Below, in pieces: positions 7,844-17,300 of a stretch of 64,000 nucleotides of DNA (position 1 is the stretch's first letter; each line of letters begins with the position of its first letter). Below the pieces are notes generated by a model. The model worked only from the letters and a program-made list of their open reading frames with translations, made no database searches and was not told where the DNA came from. This stretch comes from Nocardia brasiliensis ATCC 700358 (GTDB lineage Bacteria > Actinomycetota > Actinomycetes > Mycobacteriales > Mycobacteriaceae): positions 6,758,001 to 6,822,000 of the forward strand of contig NC_018681.1 of NCBI RefSeq assembly GCF_000250675.2. The letters run 5' to 3'. Made by a program: the position numbers and the translations under genes.

Positions 7844-9478
7844 TCACAGCTCGCGCAGCACGCGTTTGAGCACCTTCCCGGTGGGATTGCGCGGGAGTTC
7901 GTCGACGAACAGCACGTCACGCGGCACCTTGAACCGGGCCAGATGCGCTTTGACGTGCTCACGCACCTCGTCCTCGGCCAGCGAATGTCCTTCCCGGACC
8001 ACCAGCACCGCGCGCAGCCGCTGCCCGTGCCGCTCGTCCGGCACGCCGAACGCACTCACCTCCGCGACCGCCGGGTGCGCGGCGAGCAGCTCCTCCACCT
8101 CGCCGGGGAAGACGTTCTCCCCACCGGACACGATCATGTCGTCGTCGCGGCCATCGATGAAAAGCCTGCCCGCACTGTCGAAGTGGCCGACATCCCCGCT
8201 GGACATCAGCTTGCCGACGCGCGCCTTGTCCCCGCCGCCGGTATAGCCCTCGAACTGGAAGTTGTTGCCGACGAAGATCCGTCCGGTGTGTCCCGGCGGC
8301 AGTTCGTTGCCGTCGTCGTCGAGGATTTTCACGGTGGCGCTGGAGACCGGGCTACCCACACATCCGGGTTCGACGGCCAGGTCGGCGGGCGTGGCGATGG
8401 TCGCGTAGGCCACCTCGGTGGAGCCGTACAGGTTGTAGATCACCGGGCCGAACGCGTCGGTCACCCGGGTGCAGAGGTCGGCGCCCAGCTGCGAGCCGGC
8501 GACGAAGATGATCCGCAGCGCGGAGAAGTCATGTCCCGCACGGGCTTGCGGCCCCAGATCGACCAGGCGTTGCAGCATCACCGGGACGGCGATCAGCGAG
8601 GTGGCGCGATGCCGGTGCATGCTGTCCAGCACCGCCTGCGGGTCGAATCGGCGGCGCAGCACCAGCGTGGAACCGAAACCGAGCGCGAGGGCCACGTGCG
8701 CGAAGCCGAGCGTATGGAACAGCGGCGCCGGGCATTCGGTGATCTCCTTGGCCCGGAACGGCACCTTGTCCAGCAGCGCGCCCAGCGGCGCGAGCGAGGT
8801 CGGGTCACGCCGCGGCGCGCCTTTCGGCGTTCCGGTCGTGCCGCTGGTCAGGAGGATGACCTTCGCGGTGGTGGTGGCGCGGCGCAGCGGGGTCCGCGGC
8901 GCGCCCGCGATCAGATTCTCCAGCGTGCCGACGCCGGCTTCCTCGGCCCAGGCCCGGAAGCGCCCGCGCGGCGCGGTGAGATCGCCGAGGATCTCGGTGT
9001 ACTCCTCGTCGAAGACCAGCAGGTCGGCGCCCTCGCGCGCGACCACCTCGCGCAGCTGCGGGCCCGCGAAATCGGTGTTGAGCAACACGATTCGAGCGCC
9101 GCACTTGGCCGCGGCGAAGACCGCGTAGTGGAAGCCGCGATGGTTGCGGGCCAGGATCGCCACGGTCTCGCCGTCGCGCAGGCCGCGCACCCGCCAGGCG
9201 TTGGCCAGCGCGGTGGTGCGCTCGTCGAGTTCCCGGAAGGTGAGCGTGCCCAGCTCATCGATCAGCGCGGCGCGATCCCGGTAGCGCACCGCGGCCACCC
9301 CGGTGAGCCCGCCGAGCAGGCCGGAGCGATAGACCGCCGCGCCCATCCTGGCGAGCCGGTCCGGCCATTCCGGCGTCACCAGGCCGGCCCGCACCGCCAA
9401 GGTGGCGTAATAGGTTTCGTCGACGGCCCGGCGCGCCACCGCCGCGGCCTGGGTGGCGACCTCGGCGAGCTTCATCAT
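7844..9478 (-). CDS. Acyl-CoA synthetase / fatty-acid-CoA ligase (FadD-type)
   Basis: Adenylate-forming ligase of 544 aa that would activate a carboxylic acid with ATP and load CoA. The AMP-binding P-loop is LLTSGTTGTPKG, the adenine motif is YNLYGSTEVAYA, the hinge region contains IDGRDDDMIVSGGENVFPGE, and the catalytic lysine near the end is in PTGKVLKR. The long N-terminal stretch before the core resembles mycobacterial FadD2/FadD12. Start at ATG 9478 follows AGGGGG. The acyl substrate cannot be read from sequence. Confidence 0.9.
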   Translation of the reverse strand: MMKLAEVATQAAAVARRAVDETYYATLAVRAGLVTPEWPDRLARMGAAVYRSGLLGGLTGVAAVRYRDRAALIDELGTLTFRELDERTTALANAWRVRGLRDGETVAILARNHRGFHYAVFAAAKCGARIVLLNTDFAGPQLREVVAREGADLLVFDEEYTEILGDLTAPRGRFRAWAEEAGVGTLENLIAGAPRTPLRRATTTAKVILLTSGTTGTPKGAPRRDPTSLAPLGALLDKVPFRAKEITECPAPLFHTLGFAHVALALGFGSTLVLRRRFDPQAVLDSMHRHRATSLIAVPVMLQRLVDLGPQARAGHDFSALRIIFVAGSQLGADLCTRVTDAFGPVIYNLYGSTEVAYATIATPADLAVEPGCVGSPVSSATVKILDDDGNELPPGHTGRIFVGNNFQFEGYTGGGDKARVGKLMSSGDVGHFDSAGRLFIDGRDDDMIVSGGENVFPGEVEELLAAHPAVAEVSAFGVPDERHGQRLRAVLVVREGHSLAEDEVREHVKAHLARFKVPRDVLFVDELPRNPTGKVLKRVLREL

Positions 9479-9614
9479 CTGACCCCCTGGACGGACAACC
9501 GCGTCCATCGAAAAGTGCGGGCGAGTGCCTTCACAGTAAAGCGCGTCCGGCGGGGTCCCGTCGAGCACTCATTTTCCGGATGCGAGCGGCCATCCCGCGC
9601 GGCATGATCGACGG

Positions 9615-10127
9615 ATGTCCAGCAATACCGACCAGTCCGATATCGAGTCCGCGCAGACCTCCAGCCTCGCCTTGCGCATCGTCGTCGACGATCTCACCGG
9701 ACCGGAGATCGCCGCGCTGCTCACCGAACACCTCGAGGACATGGCCGCGAACTCCCCCGCCGAGAGCATGCATGCCCTCGACCTGGATGCGCTGCGCCGC
9801 CCGGAGATCACCTTCTGGACTGGTTGGGACGGCACGGTTCTCGCGGGCTGCGCGGCGCTGAAGGAACTGGACGCCGAGCACGCCGAGATCAAATCCATGC
9901 GCACCGCCGCGACGCACAAACGCCGCGGCGTCGCCTCGATCCTGCTGCGGCACTTGCTCGCCGAGGCCGCCGCGCGGGGCTATCGCCGGGTCAGCCTGGA
10001 AACCGGCACGCCGGCGTTCTTCGCGCCCGCGCAGCAGCTCTATGCCGCACACGGTTTCGTGTCGTGCCCGCCGTTCGGCGAGTACCGGGTGGACCCGTAC
10101 AGCACGTTCATGACGCGCTCGCTCTGA
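9615..10127 (+). CDS. GNAT-family N-acetyltransferase
   Basis: Acetyl-CoA dependent N-acetyltransferase of 170 aa. The GNAT motif A is visible in MRTAATHKRRGVASILLRHL (Q/RxxGxG/A type, CoA pyrophosphate binding). It is followed by a strand-helix pair GYRRVSLETGTPAFFAPAQQ and LYAAHGFVSCPPFGEYRVDP, typical of the PhnO/ElaA-like group. Substrate unknown. It is divergent from the acyl-CoA ligase and convergent with the aminotransferase. Confidence 0.9.
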   Translation: MSSNTDQSDIESAQTSSLALRIVVDDLTGPEIAALLTEHLEDMAANSPAESMHALDLDALRRPEITFWTGWDGTVLAGCAALKELDAEHAEIKSMRTAATHKRRGVASILLRHLLAEAAARGYRRVSLETGTPAFFAPAQQLYAAHGFVSCPPFGEYRVDPYSTFMTRSL

Positions 10128-10174
10128 AAATCGCCGCGCCCCTTCCACTTTCACCCACCCCAGGGCGCGAGGGC

Positions 10175-11398
10175 TCAGCCGAGTGCGGCGGTGAAGCCGG
10201 CGACCAGCTCGTCGACCTGTTCGTCGGTCATCACGAACGACGGCGAGATCTGCATCGCGCCCTGGCCCGCCGCGCGGCTGGAAACACCGTGGGCGCGCAG
10301 GGTTTTCACCATCGGCAGCCCTTCGGCGGGGTCCACCAGCTGCACCGCGGCCACGGCGCCCAGTCCACTGCGCACCTCCGCGACCCGGGGGTGCTCGGCC
10401 AGCGGGGCCAGCTTCGTGTGCAAGGTGGACTCCAGGCGCGCGGCCTCGGCCAGGAGGTTCTCCCGCTCGACGATATCGAGGTTGGCCAGCGCGGCGGCGG
10501 CCGAACCCGCGTGCCCGCCGTAGGTGTAGCCGTGCCGCCACCAGACACCGCCGCTGAAGAACGGCTCGGCGACACGCGGGGCGATGAACACCGCGCCCAT
10601 CGGGAGGTAGCCGGAGGTCAGGCCCTTCGCGGTGGTCATCAGGTCGGGCTCGAGGTCGAAGCGCGACGAGGCGAACCACGAGCCGCCGATCCGGCCGAAA
10701 CCGGTGACCACCTCGTCGGCGACGAACAGGATGTCGTGATCCCGGCAGATCCGCCGCACCTCGGCGAGATAGCCCTGCGGCGGCAGGTAGATGCCGCCCG
10801 CGCCGATGATGGGTTCGCAGAAGAACGCGGCGATGCGTTCGGCGCCGATCTCCTCGATCAGCGCGAGCAGCGCCTTGGCGTCGTCCCAGTCGACGGTGCG
10901 CGCGTCGGCCATCAGCTCGCCGTAGCCTTCGCGGTTGACCGGGATGCCCGCCAGCGCGGTGCCCGCGACGTGCATGCCGTGGTAGGCCTTGCTGCGCCCG
11001 ACCACGATCGTCTTGTCCGGGCGGCCGAGCTCGTGCCAGTACCGGCGGGCCAGCTTGGCGGCGGTGTCCACCGAGTCCGAGCCGCCGGAGGTGAAGAAGA
11101 TCTTGCTGCCCGGCACCGGTGCCAGCGCGGAAAGCCGCTCGGCCAGTTCCTGGGTGGCGGGCTCGGCGAAGTCGCCGAAGTTGGAGTAGTGCGCGATCTG
11201 GCGCAGCTGCGCGGCGACCGCGTCCGCGATCTCGCCACGCCCGTGCCCGACATTGGTGAACCACAGCCCGGCCGTGGCGTCCAGATAGCGCTTGCCCGCG
11301 GCATCGTAGATATAGGCGCCCTCGCCCCGGGCGACGACGAACGCGCCGTCCCGCTCGACCGCACCCATATCGGCAAAACCGTGCCATAGCGAGTTCAT
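10175..11398 (-). CDS. Class III (omega) aminotransferase
   Basis: PLP-dependent aminotransferase of 407 aa, fold type I. The PLP-binding region contains FFTSGGSDSVDTAAKLARRY, the cofactor-contacting Asp is in FVADEVVTGFGR, and the Schiff-base lysine is in TTAKGLTSGYLPMG. The N-terminus GAYIYDAAGKRYLDATAGLW is characteristic of omega-amino-acid:pyruvate and beta-alanine/GABA transaminases. Length is slightly shorter than the usual 430-460 aa. The amino donor is not determinable. Confidence 0.92.
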   Translation of the reverse strand: MNSLWHGFADMGAVERDGAFVVARGEGAYIYDAAGKRYLDATAGLWFTNVGHGRGEIADAVAAQLRQIAHYSNFGDFAEPATQELAERLSALAPVPGSKIFFTSGGSDSVDTAAKLARRYWHELGRPDKTIVVGRSKAYHGMHVAGTALAGIPVNREGYGELMADARTVDWDDAKALLALIEEIGAERIAAFFCEPIIGAGGIYLPPQGYLAEVRRICRDHDILFVADEVVTGFGRIGGSWFASSRFDLEPDLMTTAKGLTSGYLPMGAVFIAPRVAEPFFSGGVWWRHGYTYGGHAGSAAAALANLDIVERENLLAEAARLESTLHTKLAPLAEHPRVAEVRSGLGAVAAVQLVDPAEGLPMVKTLRAHGVSSRAAGQGAMQISPSFVMTDEQVDELVAGFTAALG

Positions 11399-11480
11399 GT
11401 GTCCACCTTTACCTTAGGAAGGTGTCGCCCAACGAATCCCGTCGCCCGGGTATGGCCAGTACCACGTTCGCCCGGACCGC

Positions 11481-12107
11481 TCATGACACGCGGTGGCGAG
11501 CCCGGCCGCCGACCGCGGCGATGGCGACGGCCAGCAACGTGAAGACGCCGGTCAACACGATCAGGCCGATGGTCAGGGAGATATAGCCCTGACCACGCGG
11601 ATCGATGAACGGATACGGGTACCAGTCCACCAGCGGGCCGCGGATCAGGGTGTACGCGCCGTAGATCAGCGGATAGACGAGCCAGAGCACGATCAAGCGC
11701 GGCGACAGCGCCACCCGCGCGCTGGCCGGGACCAGCACCCAATCGGCCACCAGCACGATCGGCAGCACCCGGTGCATGACGTCGTTGATCCAGCGATCGG
11801 TCAGCATCACGTCGATATTCGCCAGCAGGACCGCATAGATCACACCGGTGATGAGCAGATACAGCGTCGTCGCGCCGCGCACCACCTGCCAGCGGTGACT
11901 TTGCGGGTCCACCAGGCCGCCGATCAGCAACACCAGCACGCCGAGCACGTTCGACTGAATCGTGAAGAAGCTGAAGTAGTTTCCGAGGGAGAACGCGTCC
12001 TCGTGCAGGTCACGCAGCGGGATCCAGGCCAGCGCGACGGCACCGAGCACACCGAAGGCGACCCGCAGAATCCGATAGAACAAAGCCGTGCCCGTATCGG
12101 CGCTCAT
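11481..12107 (-). CDS. Pr6Pr-family membrane protein
   Basis: Six-transmembrane protein of 208 aa. The hydrophobic segments include FYRILRVAFGVLGAVALAWI, FFTIQSNVLGVLVLLIGGLV, ATTLYLLITGVIYAVLLANI, VLPIVLVADWVLV and LIVLWLVYPLIYGAYTLIRG. The motifs YFSFFTIQSN and DWYPYPFIDP are characteristic of the Pr6Pr/FAR-17a-like family, whose function is not settled. The ATG at 12107 is chosen because upstream residues are arginine-rich and non-hydrophobic. It is divergent from hrpA. Confidence 0.8.
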   Translation of the reverse strand: MSADTGTALFYRILRVAFGVLGAVALAWIPLRDLHEDAFSLGNYFSFFTIQSNVLGVLVLLIGGLVDPQSHRWQVVRGATTLYLLITGVIYAVLLANIDVMLTDRWINDVMHRVLPIVLVADWVLVPASARVALSPRLIVLWLVYPLIYGAYTLIRGPLVDWYPYPFIDPRGQGYISLTIGLIVLTGVFTLLAVAIAAVGGRARHRVS

Positions 12108-12234
12108 CGCCCGATCCTCGCATATCAACCGGTATTCACCCGGCAGATCCGGACGAACGGCACATCTGTGGCAACCCTGGCGCACCGCCTGCCGGAAATA
12201 CCGGTTGCCTTCCTTCGCTACGCTTATCGATGCA

Positions 12235-15200
12235 ATGACCAGGACAGCTGATACCGGACCCCGCGAGCTCCGCACCCGCCTGGCGAATCTCTCCCTCCGC
12301 GACGAATACCGGCTGCGCCGCCGGCTCGACCGGGCGCGCGGCGGCGACCTCGGCGCGGTCGAGGCGGAGATCGCCGCCGCGGAACTCCGCATCGACGCGC
12401 GCCGCGCGGCCGTGCCGCAGATCCGCTACCCGGAGCAGCTGCCCGTCACCCAGCGCCGCGACGACATCGCCGCCGCCATCGCCGCGCACCAGGTGGTGAT
12501 CGTCGCGGGCGAAACCGGCTCCGGCAAGACCACCCAGATCCCGAAGATCTGCCTGGAACTCGGCCGCGGCATCCGCGGCACCATCGGCCACACCCAGCCG
12601 CGCAGGCTGGCCGCGCGCACCGTCGCCGAACGCATCGCCGAGGAGCTCGGCACCGAACTCGGCGACGTCGTCGGCTACACGGTCCGCTTCACCGACCACG
12701 CCTCCGACCGCACCCTGATCAAGCTGATGACCGACGGCATCCTGCTCGCCGAGATCCAGCGGGACCGGCTGCTGCGCCGCTACGACACGATCATCATCGA
12801 CGAGGCGCACGAACGCAGCCTCAACATCGACTTCCTGCTCGGCTACCTGAAACAGCTGCTGCCGCGCAGACCCGATCTGAAGGTGATCATCACCTCCGCG
12901 ACCATCGACCCCGAACTGTTCGCCCGGCATTTCGCCGACGAAAACGGCACGCCCGCACCGATCGTCGAGGTCTCCGGCCGGTCCTATCCGGTCGAGTTGC
13001 GCTACCGGCCGCTCTCGCTCGAACTGCCCGGTGCCGACGAAGACGACGAAGACACCACGGTGGTCGACCGCGACCCGGTGGACGCCATTGGCGACGCGGT
13101 CACCGAACTGTTCGCCGAAGGCGACGGCGACGTGCTGGTCTTCCTGTCCGGCGAACGCGAGATCCGCGACGCCGCAGACGCATTGCGCGACCTGAAACTG
13201 CCGCGCACCGAGATCCTGCCGCTCTACGCGCGCCTGTCCACCGCCGAGCAGCACCGGGTGTTCGCGCCGCATCCGGGCCGTCGCGTGGTACTGGCGACCA
13301 ATGTCGCCGAGACCTCGCTGACCGTGCCGGGCATCCGGTACGTCATCGACCCCGGGACCGCACGCATCTCGCGGTATTCGATGCGCACCAAGGTGCAACG
13401 CCTGCCGATCGAGAAGGTCTCCCAGGCCTCGGCCCGCCAGCGCGCCGGGCGCTGTGGTCGCGTCGCCGACGGCATCTGCATCCGGCTCTATGCCGAGGAC
13501 GACTTCGAGGCCAGGCCCGCGTTCACCGAACCGGAGATCCTGCGCACCAACCTCGCCGCCGTCATCCTGCAGATGACCGCGCTCGGACTCGGCGATATCG
13601 AGAACTTCCCGTTCGTGGAGGCCCCGGACCGGCGGGCCATCCGGGACGGCATCGCGCTGCTGGAAGAGCTCGGCGCGCTGGGCAAGCGGACCGACGGCAA
13701 GTCCGGACCCGAAACCCGTACCGACGACTACGGATTGACGCTCACTCCGATCGGCCGGGACATGGCGCAGCTGCCGGTCGACCCGCGCATGGCCCGCATG
13801 CTGGTCGAAGCGCACGGCACCGGTTGCCTGGCCGAGGTGCTGATCATCGTCGCGGCACTGTCCATCCAGGACGTCCGCGAACGTCCGGCCGACCATCAGC
13901 AGGCCGCCGACACCAAGCACGCCCGGTTCGTCGTCGAGGGTTCGGATTTCCTGGCCTACCTGCGCCTCTGGGACTACCTGACCGAGCAGCGGAAATCGTT
14001 GTCGTCCAACCAGTTCCGGCGGATGTGCCGCGAGGAGTTCCTGCATTATCTGCGCATCAGGGAATGGCAGGACCTGCACGGGCAGCTGCGCACGATCACC
14101 AGGGGGCTGGGGTGGTCTGGTGAAGGGGGCGAGGATGCGGGACGGGCTCGCGGTGGTGCGGCCGAAGGTGGGCGGTCGGGGGACGGCGGGGGCGGCCGTG
14201 GTCGGGGCGACGGTGGTCGAGGCGGGGCTGCGGGTAGCCGAGGCGAAGGTCGTGGCCGGAACGAGGGCAGCTTGGACGACGCCGGGAGCGGGCGAGGCGG
14301 GGGCGGCTCGGCCGAGGACGCGAGTGACCGAGGCGGGGCCGACGGTCGCCGAAGCGGGGCCGACGGTGACCGAGGCGGTTCTACGGGTGGCCGAGGCGAC
14401 AGTCGTTACCGGGGCGAGGGCGGTCGGGGCGACGGTGGCCGAGGCGGGGCGGCAAGTGGCCGCGGCGAAGGTCGTAGCCGGAACGAGAGCGGGCGAGGCG
14501 AGGCCGGTGGTGGCCGAGGCGGGGTTGACGGTGGCCGAGGCGGGGTTGACGGTGGCCGCGGCGAGGGCGCTGGCGGCAGCCGTGACCGGGGCGAGGGCGG
14601 TCGAGGCGAGGCCGACGGCGGCCGAGGCTACAGCCGCGACCAGGCCGAGGGCGGCCGGGGCGGAGTCGAGGACGGCGTCGGAAACGATGGGGGCCGTGGG
14701 CAATCCGGGGGCGGGCCGGGCGAGATACGTGGTCGCCGGTCGCGACGCGGCGGTTCCGTTGCGGACCGGCGCGACGGCGACGCGGCGGCGGACGCTGCGG
14801 GCGGCTCGCGTGGGCAGAGGCGGGGGCGGCGCGGTGATCGCCCGCAGGCCGTGAACCGCGCGTCGCTCGAATCCGATGACATGCCTTGGGATTCCGCCAG
14901 TATCCATCAGGCGCTGCTGGCGGGCATGCTCTCGCACATCGGTGTGCGCGAGGCGGAGTCACGGGAGTTCCTGGGCGCGCGCAACGCGAAATTCATGATC
15001 TTCCCCGGTTCGTCGCTGGCGAAGAAGCCGCCGCGCTGGGTGATGGCGGCCGAACTCGTCGAGACCTCGCGCCTGTGGGGCCGGATGGCGGCCAAGGTGG
15101 AGCCGGAGTGGGCCGAGCGGCTCGCCGGAGATCTGGTGAAACGCACCTATTCCGAACCACATTGGTCAGCCAAGCGCGGCGCGGCCAGCGCCTACGAGCG

Positions 15201-16938
15201 GGTCACCCTCTACGGCATCCCCCTGGTCACCGGCAGGCAGGTGGACTACGGCCGCATCGACCCCGAACTGTCGCGCGAGCTGTTCATCCGGCACGCGCTG
15301 GTGCAGGGCGAATGGCAGACCCGCCACGAGTTCTTCCACCGCAACCGCGAATTGATCGACGACGTCGCCGATCTGGAGCACCGCGCGCGCCGCCGCGACA
15401 TCCTGGTCGACGACGAAGTGCTGTTCGAGTTCTACGACAAGCGGCTGCCCGCCGACATCGTCTCGGTGCGGCATTTCGACAAATGGTGGAAGGGCGCGTC
15501 CCGCAAAGATCCGGCACTGCTCGACTTCTCGACCGCCACCGTCGTCAACGAGAACGCCGCGGCGCTCGACCCTGCCGCTTTCCCCGACGCCTGGCGGCAG
15601 GGCGAACTCAGCTTCCCCCTGACCTATCAGTTCGAGCCCGGTCAGGAGGAAGACGGCGTCACGGTGCGCATCCCGGTGGAACAGCTCGCGCATGTGCGCG
15701 CGGTCGGCTTCGACTGGCTGGTGCCCGGCATGCGGGACGAACTGGCCGCGGCGCTGATCAAGACCCTGCCGAAAGCGTTGCGGCGCAGCGTCGTTCCCGC
15801 CCCCGATTTCGCCGCCGCCGCGCTGGCCGCGCTCACGCCACGCGCGGAACCGTTACGCACCGGGCTGGCGCGGGAACTGTCGCGCCTCGGCTCGATCACC
15901 ATCGACCCGGGCGACCTCGATCCGAGCGCCCTGCCCGATCATCTGCGGATGACCTTCGCCGCAGTCGATGCCGACGGCCGGGTGCTGGCTGGCGGTAAGA
16001 GTCTGCAAGCACTGAAAACCCGTTTGGCCGAACAGGTCTCCGCTTCGGTGGCGCGGGCGACCGCGGGCGCCGAACGCGCGCCCGCCGCGGTGTGGACCTC
16101 GGAATCGCTCGGCACGGTCGAGGAGACGGTGCGGCGCGAGGTCGCGGGACAGACCGTCACCGGCTACCCCGCGCTGGTGCCCGAGGGCGCCGGCGTGGCC
16201 GTGCGCGTGCTCAGTTCGCCTGCCGCGCAAGCCAGTGCGATGCGGGCGGGCACCCGCGCGCTCGTGCTCAACGCCATCCCGACCTCGGTGCGCACCGTCA
16301 CCGCGAGCCTGCCGCCCACGGATCGCCTTGCGCTGAGCCAGAATCCGTACGGGTCGATCGACGCGCTCGTCGAGGATTGCCGCGCGGCGGCGGCCGACGA
16401 ACTCATCGCCGCGGCGGGCGGCCCGGTGCGCAGCCCGGACGATTTCGCCGCACTGGTCGCGAAGATCCGCCCGGACCTGACCACCGCGGTCGCCCGGCTG
16501 GTGCGCCTGCTCGTCCCGATTCTCGCTGAGGCGCACCGGGTTTCGGCCGCGCTCGCCGACACCACCGAACGCGATATCGCCGACGATGTGCGCGATCAGC
16601 TCGACAACCTGGTGTTCCCCGGTTTCGTCTCCGAATGGGGTAGCACCCGATTGCGGGAACTCCCCCGCTATCTCCAGGGCGCCGTCGCCCGCCTGGAGGC
16701 CCTGCCCGGCTCCGCGGTCCGCGACCGGCAGAGCATGGCCGAACTGGATCGCGCGATCGCCGCCTACGACCGCCTCGTGAACTCCCTACCGGAGAACCGG
16801 CGCGGCGCCCCGGCCGTCACCGAGATCTGGTGGATGCTGGAGGAATTCCGGGTCAGCCTGTTCGCCCAAAAACTCGGCACCCCATACCCGGTGTCCGCCA
16901 AGCGGATCGAGCGCGCCATCGCCGCCGTCCGCCGCTAG
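12235..16938 (+). CDS. hrpA: HrpA-type DEAH-box RNA helicase with large Gly/Arg insert
   Basis: ATP-dependent 3'-5' RNA helicase of 1567 aa. Walker A is GETGSGKTTQ, the DEAH box lies in IIIDEAHERSLNIDFLL, motif III is SAT, and motif VI is QRAGRCGR. After the helicase core, HA2 and OB-fold regions come the long HrpA-specific C-terminal domains (SHIGVREAESREFLGARNAK, RRRDILVDDEVLFEFYDKRL, FRVSLFAQKLGTPYPVSAKR). In E. coli HrpA the sequences equivalent to REWQDLHGQL and IHQALLAGMLSHIG are about 20 residues apart. Here roughly 250 Gly/Arg/Asp/Glu-rich residues (about 628-880) separate them. ATG 12235 starts the family-typical N-terminus. Confidence 0.95.
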   Translation: MTRTADTGPRELRTRLANLSLRDEYRLRRRLDRARGGDLGAVEAEIAAAELRIDARRAAVPQIRYPEQLPVTQRRDDIAAAIAAHQVVIVAGETGSGKTTQIPKICLELGRGIRGTIGHTQPRRLAARTVAERIAEELGTELGDVVGYTVRFTDHASDRTLIKLMTDGILLAEIQRDRLLRRYDTIIIDEAHERSLNIDFLLGYLKQLLPRRPDLKVIITSATIDPELFARHFADENGTPAPIVEVSGRSYPVELRYRPLSLELPGADEDDEDTTVVDRDPVDAIGDAVTELFAEGDGDVLVFLSGEREIRDAADALRDLKLPRTEILPLYARLSTAEQHRVFAPHPGRRVVLATNVAETSLTVPGIRYVIDPGTARISRYSMRTKVQRLPIEKVSQASARQRAGRCGRVADGICIRLYAEDDFEARPAFTEPEILRTNLAAVILQMTALGLGDIENFPFVEAPDRRAIRDGIALLEELGALGKRTDGKSGPETRTDDYGLTLTPIGRDMAQLPVDPRMARMLVEAHGTGCLAEVLIIVAALSIQDVRERPADHQQAADTKHARFVVEGSDFLAYLRLWDYLTEQRKSLSSNQFRRMCREEFLHYLRIREWQDLHGQLRTITRGLGWSGEGGEDAGRARGGAAEGGRSGDGGGGRGRGDGGRGGAAGSRGEGRGRNEGSLDDAGSGRGGGGSAEDASDRGGADGRRSGADGDRGGSTGGRGDSRYRGEGGRGDGGRGGAASGRGEGRSRNESGRGEAGGGRGGVDGGRGGVDGGRGEGAGGSRDRGEGGRGEADGGRGYSRDQAEGGRGGVEDGVGNDGGRGQSGGGPGEIRGRRSRRGGSVADRRDGDAAADAAGGSRGQRRGRRGDRPQAVNRASLESDDMPWDSASIHQALLAGMLSHIGVREAESREFLGARNAKFMIFPGSSLAKKPPRWVMAAELVETSRLWGRMAAKVEPEWAERLAGDLVKRTYSEPHWSAKRGAASAYERVTLYGIPLVTGRQVDYGRIDPELSRELFIRHALVQGEWQTRHEFFHRNRELIDDVADLEHRARRRDILVDDEVLFEFYDKRLPADIVSVRHFDKWWKGASRKDPALLDFSTATVVNENAAALDPAAFPDAWRQGELSFPLTYQFEPGQEEDGVTVRIPVEQLAHVRAVGFDWLVPGMRDELAAALIKTLPKALRRSVVPAPDFAAAALAALTPRAEPLRTGLARELSRLGSITIDPGDLDPSALPDHLRMTFAAVDADGRVLAGGKSLQALKTRLAEQVSASVARATAGAERAPAAVWTSESLGTVEETVRREVAGQTVTGYPALVPEGAGVAVRVLSSPAAQASAMRAGTRALVLNAIPTSVRTVTASLPPTDRLALSQNPYGSIDALVEDCRAAAADELIAAAGGPVRSPDDFAALVAKIRPDLTTAVARLVRLLVPILAEAHRVSAALADTTERDIADDVRDQLDNLVFPGFVSEWGSTRLRELPRYLQGAVARLEALPGSAVRDRQSMAELDRAIAAYDRLVNSLPENRRGAPAVTEIWWMLEEFRVSLFAQKLGTPYPVSAKRIERAIAAVRR
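14116..14870 (+). repeat. hrpA: Repetitive coding insert (RGG-like) inside hrpA
   Basis: About 755 bp built from shuffled GGNCGNGGCG-type units encode a low-complexity tract with many GRG, RGG, RGE and DGGRGG elements. A 21-bp direct duplication reads as GGRGGVD twice (about 14514-14555). The insert stays in frame with both conserved flanks, contains no stop, and the helicase C-terminal domains resume normally. The same DNA is open in several frames because it lacks T/A-rich stops. Those other frames are shadows. Confidence 0.85.
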
Positions 16939-17005
16939 GCGCGTTGTGAAGGTTGACCGCAAGGCGCGTTCTCGCGAGTTTCCACCCGCCGACGCGACAG
17001 GCAGT

Positions 17006-17282
17006 TCACGAGGTTGCCTTGCTGGCGGCGACGCACTTTCGCCTACGGCTCAGCTGGCCGATTTCGCGCTCGAACGCCGTCTGCCGTCCCAGCATCACCC
17101 AGAAGTCGACCGCGGCCTCGGCGGTCGCACGATGACCGCCGCAGGGTGACGTCGGCGCGGAGCGGGAAGCGGTTGGCGTGGACATACGCCTCGTACCCGG
17201 CTCGCAGCATCGTCGTATTCCGCTGTGTCACACCGATGATCCGCGCGCTGTGGCGGAGTTCGATGCCAAGGCGTGCGGGCGC
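17006..17282 (-). pseudogene. Frameshifted gene remnant downstream of nrdR
   Basis: Reading leftwards after the nrdR stop, one frame gives a protein-like stretch (LGIELRHSARIIGVTQRN, MLRAGYEAYVHANRFPLR) up to about 17150. The adjacent frame then continues with ATAEAAVDFWVMLGRQTAFE and EREIGQLSRR to a stop at 17006. The composition looks coding on both sides of the apparent frameshift, but there is no intact start and I recognise no family. The 360-bp interval 16939-17300 holds nothing else. It could also be chance open frame in GC-rich DNA. Confidence 0.35.
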
Positions 17283-17300
17283 GGTGTGCTGAGGGATCGG

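Noticed and set aside
14120..14854. Ala/Val-rich open frame inside the hrpA insert, plus frame 2
   Set aside because: The insert lacks stops in several frames because of its repeat composition; only the hrpA frame joins conserved domains on both sides.
12136..14937. A 933-residue open frame antisense to hrpA
   Set aside because: It mirrors hrpA codon structure in GC-rich DNA and has no family motif; hrpA itself is unambiguous.
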